A stretch of DNA of 24,767 nt from Candidatus Apopatosoma intestinale. GTDB taxonomy: Bacteria > Bacillota > Clostridia > Oscillospirales > CAG-272. How positions within the stretch are numbered: position 1 is the first letter of the stretch; each line of letters begins with the position of its first letter. The notes beneath the pieces are model-generated. The model was not told the DNA's origin. It saw only the letters and a program-made list of their open reading frames with translations, and did not search any database. The DNA lies in assembly GCA_003524145.1 (NCBI GenBank), contig DODZ01000033.1, positions 1 through 24,767 of the forward strand, read 5' to 3'. Both the position numbers and the translations under genes were made by a program. Shown one piece after another: positions 7,027 to 15,213 of the stretch.

Positions 7027-8208
7027 GTGGCAGCTTATCTCGACAACGCCGCGACGACAAGACCCTGCGATGCGGCTACGGCGGCAATGAAAAAAGCCCT
7101 GACGGATATCTACGGAAATCCATCATCGCTTCATCTCATGGGACTTGAAGCGGAAAAGGCGGTAAACGAAGCGCGGGCAAATATAGCGGCGGCGCTCATC
7201 CGCCAGAAGCTCGCCGATGTGAAAAAGCCCGAAAGACAGCTTGTCTTCACCTCGGGCGGCACAGAAGCAAACAATCTTGCCATCATCGGCACGGCTATGT
7301 CCAAAAAGCGCTTTGCCGGCGGCAAAATAATCCTCGGAGAATCCGAGCATTCCTCTGTTCTCGAATGCGGCAGACACCTCTCGGAGCTCGGTTTCAGGGT
7401 AGTGACAATTCCCTCGCCGCGCGGCGTATGGGATATGGAAAAATACAGAAGCGAGCTTGACCGCAGTGTCGTTCTCGTTTCGGCTATGGTCGTAAACAAC
7501 GAAACGGGTGCCCTCCACGATGTATGGAATATAGTAAAGCTCGCGCGTGAGCTTGCCCCCGAGGCAAGCGTGCATTTCGATGCGGTGCAGGCTTTCTGCA
7601 AATTTCCGCTCGAGCGCTTTCCCGATGCCGACCTCATCTCCGTTTCCTCGCATAAGATATACGGACCCAAGGGCGTCGGTGCGCTTTATATTTCCGAGAG
7701 AATACTCAAAAACGGCAATATTTCCCCCGTCATCTTCGGCGGCGGGCAGGAGCAGGGACTCCGCTCCGGCACCGAAAATACCGTCGGTATAATAGGCTTC
7801 GGCGCGGCGGCAAAGGAAATCGGCTCCGATATAGCGGCAAATGCGGCGCATTTTGCCGACCTTTATTCGTATCTCTGCGAGAAGCTTTCTTCCCTGCCGG
7901 AGGGCTCCGTCATCATAAACGAACCCGCTGTGCGCGTAAAGCATATCGTCAGTCTCACCGTGCCGAAAATCCGCAGTGAAACGATGCTCCATCATCTTTC
8001 GTCGCACGGAGTTTTCGTCTCCTCCGGCTCGGCTTGCTCCTCAAATACGCGGCATAAAAGCAGTGCGCTCTCTTCCTTTGGACTTTCCGATGAAAATGCC
8101 GACTGCACTATCCGTATAAGCTTCGGGCTTTACAATACGCATGTGGATATAGATGCGCTGATCTGCGGTCTTGCCGACGGCATTTCGCGCCTTGCGAGAA
8201 AAAGATAA
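7027..8208 (+). CDS. Cysteine desulfurase (IscS/NifS family)
   Basis: A 393-residue PLP enzyme that takes sulfur from L-cysteine, giving alanine and an enzyme persulfide used for iron-sulfur clusters or tRNA thiolation. Seen: the N-terminal AYLDNAATTRP motif, FTSGGTEANNLAI for cofactor phosphate binding, HFDAVQAF with the cofactor-ring aspartate, the Schiff-base lysine K210 in SVSSHKIYGPKG, and the persulfide cysteine C337 in SSGSACSS. The start is GTG at 7027, supported by GCGGAGGA nine bases before it. It follows the lipoprotein gene closely and is 12 bases ahead of tsaE. No iscU or thiI is next to it, so whether it serves clusters or a tRNA thiolase such as MnmA cannot be decided here. The frame is intact and length is normal. 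Confidence 0.92.
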   Translation: MAAYLDNAATTRPCDAATAAMKKALTDIYGNPSSLHLMGLEAEKAVNEARANIAAALIRQKLADVKKPERQLVFTSGGTEANNLAIIGTAMSKKRFAGGKIILGESEHSSVLECGRHLSELGFRVVTIPSPRGVWDMEKYRSELDRSVVLVSAMVVNNETGALHDVWNIVKLARELAPEASVHFDAVQAFCKFPLERFPDADLISVSSHKIYGPKGVGALYISERILKNGNISPVIFGGGQEQGLRSGTENTVGIIGFGAAAKEIGSDIAANAAHFADLYSYLCEKLSSLPEGSVIINEPAVRVKHIVSLTVPKIRSETMLHHLSSHGVFVSSGSACSSNTRHKSSALSSFGLSDENADCTIRISFGLYNTHVDIDALICGLADGISRLARKR

Positions 8209-8220
8209 GGTTTTTTTGAT

Positions 8221-8631
8221 ATGGAATATATTACAAATTCTCCTGCGGAGACGGAAGCTCTCGGAAAAGAGCTTGCCAAAGAGCTGAAATGCGGCGATTT
8301 TGTCGCCATGTTCGGCGACCTCGGCGTCGGAAAAACGGCGTTCGTGCGCGGAGTGGCAAGTGTGCTCTGCCCCGATGTGCGCGTGCAGAGTCCGACATAT
8401 ACGATAGTCAATGCCTACCGCGGAAAAATACCGCTCTATCACTTCGACATGTACCGCATCGACAGTGAGGAGGCTCTCTATTCATGCGGATTTTTCGACT
8501 ATCTCGACAGCGGCATCTGCATAGCGGAATGGTGCGAAAATATCACTGATTTCATCCCCGAAGGCGCGCGCCGCGTCACGATAAGCAAGACCGCCGACAG
8601 TCCCGACAGTCGCAGAATAGAAATAGAATGA
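8221..8631 (+). CDS. tsaE: tRNA t6A biosynthesis ATPase TsaE
   Basis: A 136-residue P-loop ATPase that works with TsaB and TsaD to put threonylcarbamoyl on A37 of ANN-decoding tRNAs. The Walker A motif GDLGVGKTAF (G32-F41, lysine K38) and the family signature SPTYTIVNAYRG followed by YHFDMYRI are clear; the tail GICIAEWCENITDFIP is typical of the family. The start lies 12 bases behind the desulfurase stop codon with a weak AAGG site that sits within the end of that gene, so translational coupling is likely. tsaB follows directly. tsaD, which carries the catalytic step, is not in the window. Confidence 0.94.
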   Translation: MEYITNSPAETEALGKELAKELKCGDFVAMFGDLGVGKTAFVRGVASVLCPDVRVQSPTYTIVNAYRGKIPLYHFDMYRIDSEEALYSCGFFDYLDSGICIAEWCENITDFIPEGARRVTISKTADSPDSRRIEIE

Positions 8632-8655
8632 AGTCCGAAAGGAAACACACGGAAA

Positions 8656-9363
8656 ATGAAAATTTTAGCTCTCGATACCACGGCAAAATCCGCCTCCGCA
8701 GCGATAACGGACGGGCGCGAACCGCTTGCCGTTTTTACGCTTGAGGCAGGGCTGACGCACAGCGAAACGGTGCTCCCCATGATAAAAACGGCACTCGATT
8801 CGCTTCATATGACGGCTCACGATATAGACCTTTTTGCCGTGACGGCAGGTCCCGGGTCGTTTACGGGCGTGCGCATCGGCATCTCGGAAATAAAAGGACT
8901 GGCTTTTGCCACGGGCAAGCCATGCGTGGGCGTTTCCACGCTTCTCTCGCTCGCATACAATCTCCGCCCGCTATGCGAAAATGCAATTCTCTGCCCTGTC
9001 ATGGACGCGCGCAGAAATCAGCTGTATAATGCGCTCTTCCGCCTTGAGAGCGGCATTCTCACCCGCCTTTGCGAGGACAGACTCGTCTCACTCTCCGACC
9101 TGACAGCGGAGCTTGCCGGCTATGATGAGCCTGTATATTCGGCGGGCGACGGATATGCTCTGCTCAAAAAAGCGGCGGCTATCGCCGACACGCCGCGTCT
9201 GCTGATACCGCAGAGCGGATATTCGACGGCGCTTCTTGCTCTCGATACATATGAAAATGCCTCCGACAAGAGTATTTTCAGCGACAGTGCGCTCCTGCCC
9301 GTCTATCTTCGCGCTTCGCAGGCAGAACGCGAGCTTGCGGAAAAAGAGCAGGCGGCAAAATGA
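8656..9363 (+). CDS. tsaB: tRNA t6A biosynthesis protein TsaB
   Basis: A 235-residue protein of the ASKHA fold that scaffolds TsaD and TsaE in the bacterial t6A complex; TsaB itself is thought not to be catalytic. Seen: N-terminal MKILALDTTAKSASAAI, THSETVLPMIKTALDS and the conserved AGPGSFTGVRIG loop (residues 64-75), then CPVMDARRNQLYNALF. Length fits the family (about 220-240). In many Firmicutes tsaB is followed by rimI and tsaD; here rpiB follows instead, so the t6A genes have been split. Start ATG 8656 follows an AAAGGAAA site. Confidence 0.93.
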   Translation: MKILALDTTAKSASAAITDGREPLAVFTLEAGLTHSETVLPMIKTALDSLHMTAHDIDLFAVTAGPGSFTGVRIGISEIKGLAFATGKPCVGVSTLLSLAYNLRPLCENAILCPVMDARRNQLYNALFRLESGILTRLCEDRLVSLSDLTAELAGYDEPVYSAGDGYALLKKAAAIADTPRLLIPQSGYSTALLALDTYENASDKSIFSDSALLPVYLRASQAERELAEKEQAAK

Positions 9364-9390
9364 CAAAATAATAAGAAAGAGGAATACATT

Positions 9391-9819
9391 ATGAAAAAAA
9401 TTGTTTTCGGTGCAGACCATGCCGGCTATCTCTACAAAAACGAGCTGATAAAAATGTTCACGCAGATGGGATATGAATGCGTTGATATGGGCACAAATTC
9501 CGATGCCTCCGTAGACTATCCCGAATATGCGGGCAAGGTTTGCGAAGCTGTAAATGCAGGTGCCGATTTCGGCATACTCGTATGCGGCACGGGCATCGGC
9601 ATGAGCATCGCGGCAAATAAGCATCGCGGTATCCGCGCGGCACTCTGCGGCGATACCGTTTCCGCCAAGTTCACACGCCTGCACAATAATGCAAATGTGC
9701 TCTGCATGGGCGCAAGAATCATCGGCATCTCCACAGCGGAGGAAATAGCAAAAATATTCATCGGAACGGAGTTTGAGGGCGGACGCCATCAGCACCGCAT
9801 CGATATGCTGGAAAAATAA
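9391..9819 (+). CDS. rpiB: Ribose-5-phosphate isomerase B
   Basis: A 142-residue cytoplasmic enzyme that interconverts ribose 5-phosphate and ribulose 5-phosphate in the non-oxidative pentose phosphate pathway. Seen: FGADHAGYLYKNEL (D9, H10), DYPEYAGKVCEAV, the catalytic cysteine C65 in GILVCGTGIGMS, and H98 in RLHNNANVLCMGAR, matching C66 and H99 of the E. coli enzyme. LacA/LacB-type isomerases share the fold, but the cysteine-containing CGTGIG loop and the length favour RpiB. An AGAAAGAGGAA ribosome binding site precedes it. It is the last gene of the operon; a long terminator follows. Confidence 0.93.
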   Translation: MKKIVFGADHAGYLYKNELIKMFTQMGYECVDMGTNSDASVDYPEYAGKVCEAVNAGADFGILVCGTGIGMSIAANKHRGIRAALCGDTVSAKFTRLHNNANVLCMGARIIGISTAEEIAKIFIGTEFEGGRHQHRIDMLEK

Positions 9820-9840
9820 AACAGAAAAACACTTTGATAA

Positions 9841-9881
9841 AACAGAAAAACGCTCTGCAAAATGCAGAGCGTTTTTCTGTT
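9841..9881. terminator. Bidirectional terminator between rpiB and the GH3 gene
   Basis: An 18-bp perfect stem (9841-9858 with 9864-9881, loop AAAAT) with A- and T-rich flanks on both sides, so it can stop rpiB transcripts and GH3 transcripts. Its right arm abuts the GH3 stop codon (9882). The left arm start is preceded by a near-copy, TAAAACAGAAAAAC, at 9817-9830 that repeats at 9838-9851. Confidence 0.9.
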
Positions 9882-11984
9882 TTATTTCAAATCAAGTGTA
9901 ATACACGGCTTCCCTGTCAGGCTGAGACTGCGCAAATCAGGCTGATTTCCGCCGATATACAGGCGGATACTTCCGTCGGGCGTCACGCGCCTTCCATCGG
10001 CAAGCACGGCACTCATCCAATATCTCTCGGCTTCAAGAATAATCGTTCTGCTCTCCCCCGCATCAAGCTCTGCGGCACATACAGCGCAAAGCTGGAAGTT
10101 CGGCGTAGTCGTTCGGCTGTCGGAGAAAGCGGCATAGAGCTGTGCCTTTTCGATGCCTCTGCTCCCTCCCGTATTCGTTATCTTTACAGAAACTCTCACA
10201 CGCTCGTCGTCGTATCCGATTATTTTGGCATCGCTGTATACGAAATGCGTATACGAAAGCCCATATCCGAAAGGATAAAGCGGCTCTTCCCTCATATATC
10301 TGTATGTTCTGCCGTCCATCGCATAATCGGAGAAATCGGGCAGCTCCGTTTCGCCGCGATATATTGTGACAGGCAGTCTGCCCGAGGGATTTGCAGCGCC
10401 GGAAAGCACGCGTGCGACGGCAAGCCCGCCGAGCGCACCCGGATACCATGCATAAAGGAGTGCCTTCGCGTGATTTCTCACCTTTTCGCCTACGTCTATC
10501 GAGCTTCCGCAGAGCATGACGACGATTACATTTTCGCAGGCATCGCATATCATCTCGGCAAGCTTCTGCTGAGGCTTCGGCAGGAAAAGCGCCTTCCTGT
10601 CGCCATGGTCAAGATAATCGCCGGAGGCTCCCTGTATCTCCTCTCCCTCTACGGTGCAGTCAAGTCCGAGACAAAGCACAGTGATATCCGCTTCCGATGC
10701 TGCCGCGGCAGCATCGCTGTACATATTTGAAAAGCCACTCCAGTCGCAGAGTTTTTCTTTCGTCAGCCTGCAACCGTGCTCCACCTTTATATCCGCATCG
10801 GGAAATTCGCGGCGCATTCCGTCCGCCACAGTGATATATTCAGAGGCATAGCCGAAATAATTTCCCTCAAGAGCTGCCGTAGATATAGCATTCGGTCCTA
10901 TTACGGCTATCTTTTTTGCTTTGCCGTCCAGAGGAAGATAACCGCCCTCATTTTTCAGCAGGACAATGCTCTCCTCCGCCGCTTTCAGATTGAGTGCCCT
11001 GTGCTCGCGGCAATCAAGCAGGCTGTACGGCAGTTCTGACCATGGGCGCTTCTCCTCAAATTCGCCGAGCAGAAATCTTATCGTATAGAGGCTCTCTGCG
11101 GCTTTGGTTATGTCCTCCTCCGTTATCAGGTCTTCTTCATACGCATCTATCAGGTGGGAATAAACATCGCCGCAGTTCAGCTCGCATCCGGCATGCAGTG
11201 CCATGGCGGCGGCTTCCTTTGGCGTATCACAGCATTTGTGCCCATCGACAAAATCGCGCAGTGCGCCGCAATCCGAGGTGATATATCCGCGAAAGCCCCA
11301 CTGCTCCCGCAGTATTTCCGTCAGCAATCGGCGGCTTCCGCAGCACGGCTCGCCGTTCAGCCTGTTGTATGCTCCCATCACACCGGCAACGCCGCATCTC
11401 ACCGCCTTTTCAAATGCAGGCAGATATGTTTCCCGCAGGTCATGCTCGCTGACCCTTGCGTCAAACGAATGGCGCGAGCCCTCCGGCCCCGAATGCGCGG
11501 CAAAATGCTTCGCGCAGGCGGCAGCTTTCAGAAATTCGCCGTCGCCTTGTATTCCGTTTATATAAGCCGCGGCAAGAAAAGAAGTAAGAAAAGGATCCTC
11601 GCCGAGCGTCTCCTGCCCTCTGCCCCAGCGCGGGTCACGGAAAATATTTATATTCGGCGCCCAAAAGGTAAGCCCCTTATAAATATCGTAGTCGCCGTAT
11701 TTTTCATGCTGATTGTATTTGACGCGAGCCTCTGTGGATATCACATCCGCGACATCATGTATCAGCACACCGTCAAATGTTGCGGCAAGCCCTATCGAAT
11801 GCGGAAAGACAGTTGCTGTGCCGCATCTTGCCACGCCATGCGAGCTTTCATTCCACCAGTTGTATTCATGTATTCCGAGCCGCTCTATGGCAGGCGAATT
11901 GTAGAGAAGCTGAGATGCTTTCTCCTCTACGGTCATTTTTGAAACAAGTGCACGCGCCCGTTCTCCCGCTCTTTCGTAATCCAT
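9882..11984 (-). CDS. Glycoside hydrolase family 3 beta-glycosidase (xylosidase/glucosidase-like)
   Basis: A 700-residue retaining exo-beta-glycosidase, cytoplasmic by lack of a signal peptide. The N-terminal TIM barrel (about 10-290) holds WAPNINIFRDPRWGRGQE, the conserved KHF (K159-F161) and the nucleophile D238 in GYITSDCGAL. The SDCGA form, with the HAGCELNCGD stretch near 265, is typical of xylosidase-type GH3 enzymes, so beta-xylosidase is my first guess and beta-glucosidase the second. The alpha/beta sandwich follows (about 335-540, with KIAVIGPNA and EGEEIQGASGDYLD), then a fibronectin-III-like domain (about 590-690) with RYMREEPLYPFGYGLSYT. No PA14 insertion is seen. The ATG at 11984 has AAAGGAAA upstream. 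No promoter is visible in the 78 bases before it; it may depend on readthrough from the Sel1 gene. Confidence 0.9.
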   Translation of the reverse strand: MDYERAGERARALVSKMTVEEKASQLLYNSPAIERLGIHEYNWWNESSHGVARCGTATVFPHSIGLAATFDGVLIHDVADVISTEARVKYNQHEKYGDYDIYKGLTFWAPNINIFRDPRWGRGQETLGEDPFLTSFLAAAYINGIQGDGEFLKAAACAKHFAAHSGPEGSRHSFDARVSEHDLRETYLPAFEKAVRCGVAGVMGAYNRLNGEPCCGSRRLLTEILREQWGFRGYITSDCGALRDFVDGHKCCDTPKEAAAMALHAGCELNCGDVYSHLIDAYEEDLITEEDITKAAESLYTIRFLLGEFEEKRPWSELPYSLLDCREHRALNLKAAEESIVLLKNEGGYLPLDGKAKKIAVIGPNAISTAALEGNYFGYASEYITVADGMRREFPDADIKVEHGCRLTKEKLCDWSGFSNMYSDAAAAASEADITVLCLGLDCTVEGEEIQGASGDYLDHGDRKALFLPKPQQKLAEMICDACENVIVVMLCGSSIDVGEKVRNHAKALLYAWYPGALGGLAVARVLSGAANPSGRLPVTIYRGETELPDFSDYAMDGRTYRYMREEPLYPFGYGLSYTHFVYSDAKIIGYDDERVRVSVKITNTGGSRGIEKAQLYAAFSDSRTTTPNFQLCAVCAAELDAGESRTIILEAERYWMSAVLADGRRVTPDGSIRLYIGGNQPDLRSLSLTGKPCITLDLK

Positions 11985-12019
11985 CGTTATTTTCCTTTCG
12001 GTTTATTCGGCTATCTGTC

Positions 12020-12048
12020 AAAAAAGCAAGGCGGTGCCTTGCTTTTTT
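12020..12048. terminator. Terminator after the Sel1-repeat gene
   Basis: A 13-bp stem (AAAAAAGCAAGGC, 12020-12032, with its complement at 12036-12048) and a 3-base loop. It is symmetric but lies between two minus-strand genes and would act on Sel1 transcripts 14 bases after the stop. It could attenuate flow into the GH3 gene. Confidence 0.85.
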
Positions 12049-12062
12049 CTGTATTCTGTTTA

Positions 12063-13187
12063 TCAGCCCTTTGAAGCTCCCGCTATTATGAGCACCACGG
12101 CAAGCGTCACAAGAACGCACACCACGGAAAATACACTCACCTTGAAAATGAACTTTGATTTCTTCGTTTTCAGGAAAGGAAGCCTGTCGAGAAGCTCATC
12201 TATCTTTGCGTTGAAATCTCTCTCCTGCTCCGCGCCGTCATAAGACTCGTTTATATCATACTGCGTGTCGGCTTCCTCCGTATATGTTTCGTCATCATCG
12301 CCGCTGTCAAGCGTTATTGAAAACGTTCCCATATTTACCTTTTCGTCGGCATCGTAGTTTTCGGCGTCAGCGAGAGCAAATTTCTTTTCAAAAACAGAGA
12401 GGCGCGCATAGTCGTCATCCGTCTGCTCGAGATAAGCCTTCGCACACTCGAAAACAGGCGTATCGGCATCTTTTTCGGCAATATCTCTTGCCTGAGCATA
12501 GAGGTCGCTTGCCGTATTTATGCTTTCCTTCAGCTTTTCACAGCTTGCCTTGACAGCGTTCTTTTCCTCAGGGGTCATTGTGCCTTCGCCGCCTGCGGAA
12601 ACTGTCTTTTCCAGCTCCGGCAGGTAAAGCTTGCGTTTATAATTTGCGAGAAGCACATAAGCAAAGGCATAGCCTGTCTTTGCCGCTTTCTGATAAAAGG
12701 TCAGCGCCTTTTTGATATCCTTTTCGGCACCTATTCTGCCATCCTCATATATGGAGCCGATGCAGGTATATGCATAGCCCTTGACATTTGCATCATCCTT
12801 CGGATTTGCGATTATCTTTGTGCAGTATTCTATAGCCTTTGTCTCGTCCTTGGGAAAGCCGCATTCGCCGTTCTTGTAATTATGTGCTATCTTCTGCAGG
12901 CAGCGGATAGAACCTGCCTTCTCACCCTCAAGAAGCAGGGCTTTCGCCTTTTCTTCGTCAAGCGGGGCGCCGCCTCTGCCCTTTGCATAATAATCGGCTA
13001 TGCGGGCTATCGCCTCGATATTTCCGGCAGTGCAAGCCTGCATCGCATATGTATAAGCCTTGACCTCGTCACGCTGGGGAACGCCGCCCGTTCCTTTATG
13101 GTATCTGTCGCTCAGCTCAAGCAGTGCGTCGGAATTCGACTCCACAGCCGCAGCAAGCAATTCCTCAAAATTCATATCCTTCAACAT
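12063..13187 (-). CDS. Sel1-repeat (TPR-like) protein with C-terminal membrane anchor
   Basis: A 374-residue protein with about four or five Sel1-like helical repeats in its first half; repeat hallmarks include RYHKGTGGVPQRDEVKAYTY, YYAKGRGGAPLDEEKAKALL, NYKNGECGFPKDETKAIEYC and IYEDGRIGAEKDIKKALTFY. Sel1 repeats usually mediate protein-protein contacts. An acidic middle region follows (DSGDDDETYTEEADTQYD), and one hydrophobic helix ends the protein (about 340-370, FIFKVSVFSVVCVLVTLAVV), so it looks like a tail-anchored cytoplasmic scaffold. Start choice: an ATG at 13214 is also in frame, but it sits at the predicted start of transcription, while ATG 13187 has an AGAGG site 7 bases ahead. Function and partner are unknown. 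It is monocistronic or read with GH3 through a terminator. Confidence 0.75.
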   Translation of the reverse strand: MLKDMNFEELLAAAVESNSDALLELSDRYHKGTGGVPQRDEVKAYTYAMQACTAGNIEAIARIADYYAKGRGGAPLDEEKAKALLLEGEKAGSIRCLQKIAHNYKNGECGFPKDETKAIEYCTKIIANPKDDANVKGYAYTCIGSIYEDGRIGAEKDIKKALTFYQKAAKTGYAFAYVLLANYKRKLYLPELEKTVSAGGEGTMTPEEKNAVKASCEKLKESINTASDLYAQARDIAEKDADTPVFECAKAYLEQTDDDYARLSVFEKKFALADAENYDADEKVNMGTFSITLDSGDDDETYTEEADTQYDINESYDGAEQERDFNAKIDELLDRLPFLKTKKSKFIFKVSVFSVVCVLVTLAVVLIIAGASKG

Positions 13188-13194
13188 AAAACTG

Positions 13195-13199
13195 CCTCT
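13195..13199 (-). promoter_or_regulatory. Ribosome binding site fixing the Sel1-protein start
   Basis: AGAGG on the minus strand, 7 bases ahead of ATG 13187. The upstream ATG 13214 has no such site and would be almost leaderless given the promoter at 13224-13252. Confidence 0.7.
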
Positions 13200-13223
13200 T
13201 TTTTTCTCATTCATATTAAAAAC

Positions 13224-13252
13224 AGTGTATCATAAATGACGAATTTTGTCAA
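13224..13252 (-). promoter_or_regulatory. Promoter of the Sel1-repeat gene
   Basis: Minus-strand TTGACA (13247-13252), 17 bases, TACACT (13224-13229), with TG-A before the -10. Confidence 0.65.
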
Positions 13253-13268
13253 TACACTTGAAAATTTT

Positions 13269-14396
13269 TTAGCGCATTGATTTGAGTAACATCATAAATC
13301 CCGTGAGAATTATGAGAAAGCCGAAGTTGAAAAGCGAAAATGTGCGCACATAGTATCCCGCTTTTCCCGGATTGTGCCTGCAATATTCGCGGAAAGTGAT
13401 AAGGCTGGCAAGCGAAGCGATAAGCGTGCCGACGCCGCCGATGTTGACACCGACGAGCAGGTCGGGATAGTTATCCGTAAACTGCGAAAGCAGTATCGCC
13501 GACGGGACATTGCTGATGCACTGGCACGAGAGCACGGAGAAAAGAAGAGTGCTCTTCTCCATGAGCACCGAGAAGAACTCGCGCACTGCGCCTATACGAG
13601 CCATATTTCCCGAGAAAATAAAAAAGAAAACAAATGTGAAAAGCAGCGGATAATCGACGGCGGCAAGCGCCTTTCTGTCTGCGAAAAGGAGCACCGCGGG
13701 GATGACGATAAGCCCTATCCAATACGGAATTCCACGGAAAACTATCGCTATCGCCAGTGCGAAAAGGCAGAGATAAAGCGCCGTTCTCGCGGGCGGCAGC
13801 TTATCCTCGCCATCCGGTATGTCGAGCGGCTCCGGCTTTATAAATACGATACAGCAGAGAGTTATCAGCGCTACCGAAAGCGCAAACGGCGGTGCCATTA
13901 TCGTTATGAATTCGCCGTTCGGGATATTGAATTTCGTATAGAGATAGAGATTCTGCGGATTGCCGAAAGGCGTGAGCATACCGCCGAGATTTGCCGCGAT
14001 ATTCTGCATGATAAATGTGAAAGCCATGTGCCTTTCCTTGCCTGTCGTCGTGAGGACAAAATATCCGAGAGGCAAAAATGTCAACAGAGCCATATCGTTT
14101 GCTATCAGCATGGAGCCGATGAAAGTGATATACACGAGAGCGAGTATGCTCATGCGCGTATTTTTGAAAATGCGCACTATCCTTTTGGCAAGGATATAGA
14201 AAAACCTGATATTTTTCAGTGCACAGACGACCGCCAGTACGGAAAAAAGGCAGGTAAGAGTTTTGAAATCAAAATAGCCGATATATTCCCTGTCTATCGG
14301 CACTATAAAACTTGTTATGACAGCCGCCGTGAGGGCAACTGTCATAACGGTGTTTTTCTTTATGAAATTTTTGACCGATGCGAAAAAAGAAGTCAT
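13269..14396 (-). CDS. SLC13/ArsB-NhaD-type anion permease
   Basis: A 375-residue polytopic membrane protein of the ion transporter (IT) superfamily, which includes CitMHS, DASS/SLC13, ArsB and NhaD. About ten hydrophobic segments are visible. The first half contains IANDMALLTFLPLG and LTPFGNPQNLYLY, the second the matching ISNVPSAILLSQF and VGVNIGGVGTLIASLASL; these paired NP/NVP re-entrant loops form the substrate and sodium sites in DASS proteins. It is shorter than most DASS proteins (about 430-500), so a compact variant. Substrate cannot be read from the sequence; dicarboxylate, sulfate or arsenite are all possible. It starts 24 bases behind the hydrolase, with AGAGGT upstream of ATG 14396, so they are probably one transcript from the guaB promoter. 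Confidence 0.82.
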   Translation of the reverse strand: MTSFFASVKNFIKKNTVMTVALTAAVITSFIVPIDREYIGYFDFKTLTCLFSVLAVVCALKNIRFFYILAKRIVRIFKNTRMSILALVYITFIGSMLIANDMALLTFLPLGYFVLTTTGKERHMAFTFIMQNIAANLGGMLTPFGNPQNLYLYTKFNIPNGEFITIMAPPFALSVALITLCCIVFIKPEPLDIPDGEDKLPPARTALYLCLFALAIAIVFRGIPYWIGLIVIPAVLLFADRKALAAVDYPLLFTFVFFFIFSGNMARIGAVREFFSVLMEKSTLLFSVLSCQCISNVPSAILLSQFTDNYPDLLVGVNIGGVGTLIASLASLITFREYCRHNPGKAGYYVRTFSLFNFGFLIILTGFMMLLKSMR

Positions 14397-14420
14397 TTTT
14401 GTCTTTTTACCTCTGATGCC

Positions 14421-15170
14421 TTATTTTTTCTGCGAGAAGAGCCAATTCATGAGTCCCTCGGTCTTGTATGCGGGAATCCATGAATCATGACCGACTCCCG
14501 GGAAATATGTTGCCTTCATTTTAGTGCCGCCTGCGGCTTTTATCGCCGCCTCCATGTCTCTTGTGCCCTGCGGAGGAACAGTCCCGTCGGCTTCGCCGTG
14601 GAAAGCCCATATGCCCATATTCACGAGTTTATCCGCCATATCGGGTATACCCGAGCCGCAGACAGGGACTGCCGCCGCAAAAACCTCGGGGCGGCGCGTT
14701 ATCAGCTCCCATGTGCCGTAGCCTCCCATGGAGATGCCCGCCGCATATACGCGGGAAAGATCAACCTTGCCGCATGCAAGGAATTTATCGAGCAGCTCCA
14801 TTGCCGCCGCCATGCCGACGGTCGGCTCCTCTGTGAGAGCGCGCGAGCCGGTATTCCACTTGTGGTTCACAGGCACCCATTCCAGCTCCGTATTGCATGG
14901 GCACTGCGGCGCGACTATGATGCAGTCGTCGCGTTCTATCGTCATATCTATCAGCCTGTTTTCCTTGTGCAGAACCCTTATCTGGAGTTCGTTGTCCGTG
15001 CCGCATTCGCCGTGTCCGTGCAGAAAAAAGAGCATCGGATATTTTTTGTCATCGTTTTCGTTATAGGAAGAGGGAAAATAATACCTGTACGGCATGGAAA
15101 AGCACTTGCCTGTTTTTTTATTGCGGTATTCGTATACCGCTCTGCCCATTATATCGACATTGATTGCCAT
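14421..15170 (-). CDS. Alpha/beta hydrolase, prolyl oligopeptidase/esterase type
   Basis: A 249-residue serine hydrolase of the COG4099/esterase D-like type. The catalytic triad is visible: S147 in AAGISMGGYG, D195 in HGEADGTVPP and H228 in GVGHDSW, and the oxyanion loop FFLHGHGECG. Such proteins are often carbohydrate esterases (acetyl-xylan or feruloyl) or carboxylesterases, but there is no signal peptide and the substrate is not determined. The start ATG 15170 follows CGGAGG. It is 43 bases behind guaB with a 6-bp hairpin (15186-15200) in the gap, so it likely shares the guaB transcript with the permease behind it. Confidence 0.82.
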   Translation of the reverse strand: MAINVDIMGRAVYEYRNKKTGKCFSMPYRYYFPSSYNENDDKKYPMLFFLHGHGECGTDNELQIRVLHKENRLIDMTIERDDCIIVAPQCPCNTELEWVPVNHKWNTGSRALTEEPTVGMAAAMELLDKFLACGKVDLSRVYAAGISMGGYGTWELITRRPEVFAAAVPVCGSGIPDMADKLVNMGIWAFHGEADGTVPPQGTRDMEAAIKAAGGTKMKATYFPGVGHDSWIPAYKTEGLMNWLFSQKK

Positions 15171-15213
15171 TTTTATATGCCTCCGAAGTGCATCGCACTT
15201 TAATTTAAAAGTA

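Noticed and set aside
9817..9851. Direct repeat TAAAACAGAAAAAC as a mobile-element or CRISPR-like repeat
   Set aside because: Only two copies, one part of the terminator stem; likely a local duplication.
9834..10730. 298-codon plus-strand frame opposite the GH3 gene
   Set aside because: Starts inside the terminator and has no ribosome binding site; the GH3 frame explains the region.
13374..14483. 369-codon plus-strand frame opposite the permease gene
   Set aside because: Highly charged, cysteine-rich translation without motifs; the minus strand encodes a permease with paired NP/NVP motifs.
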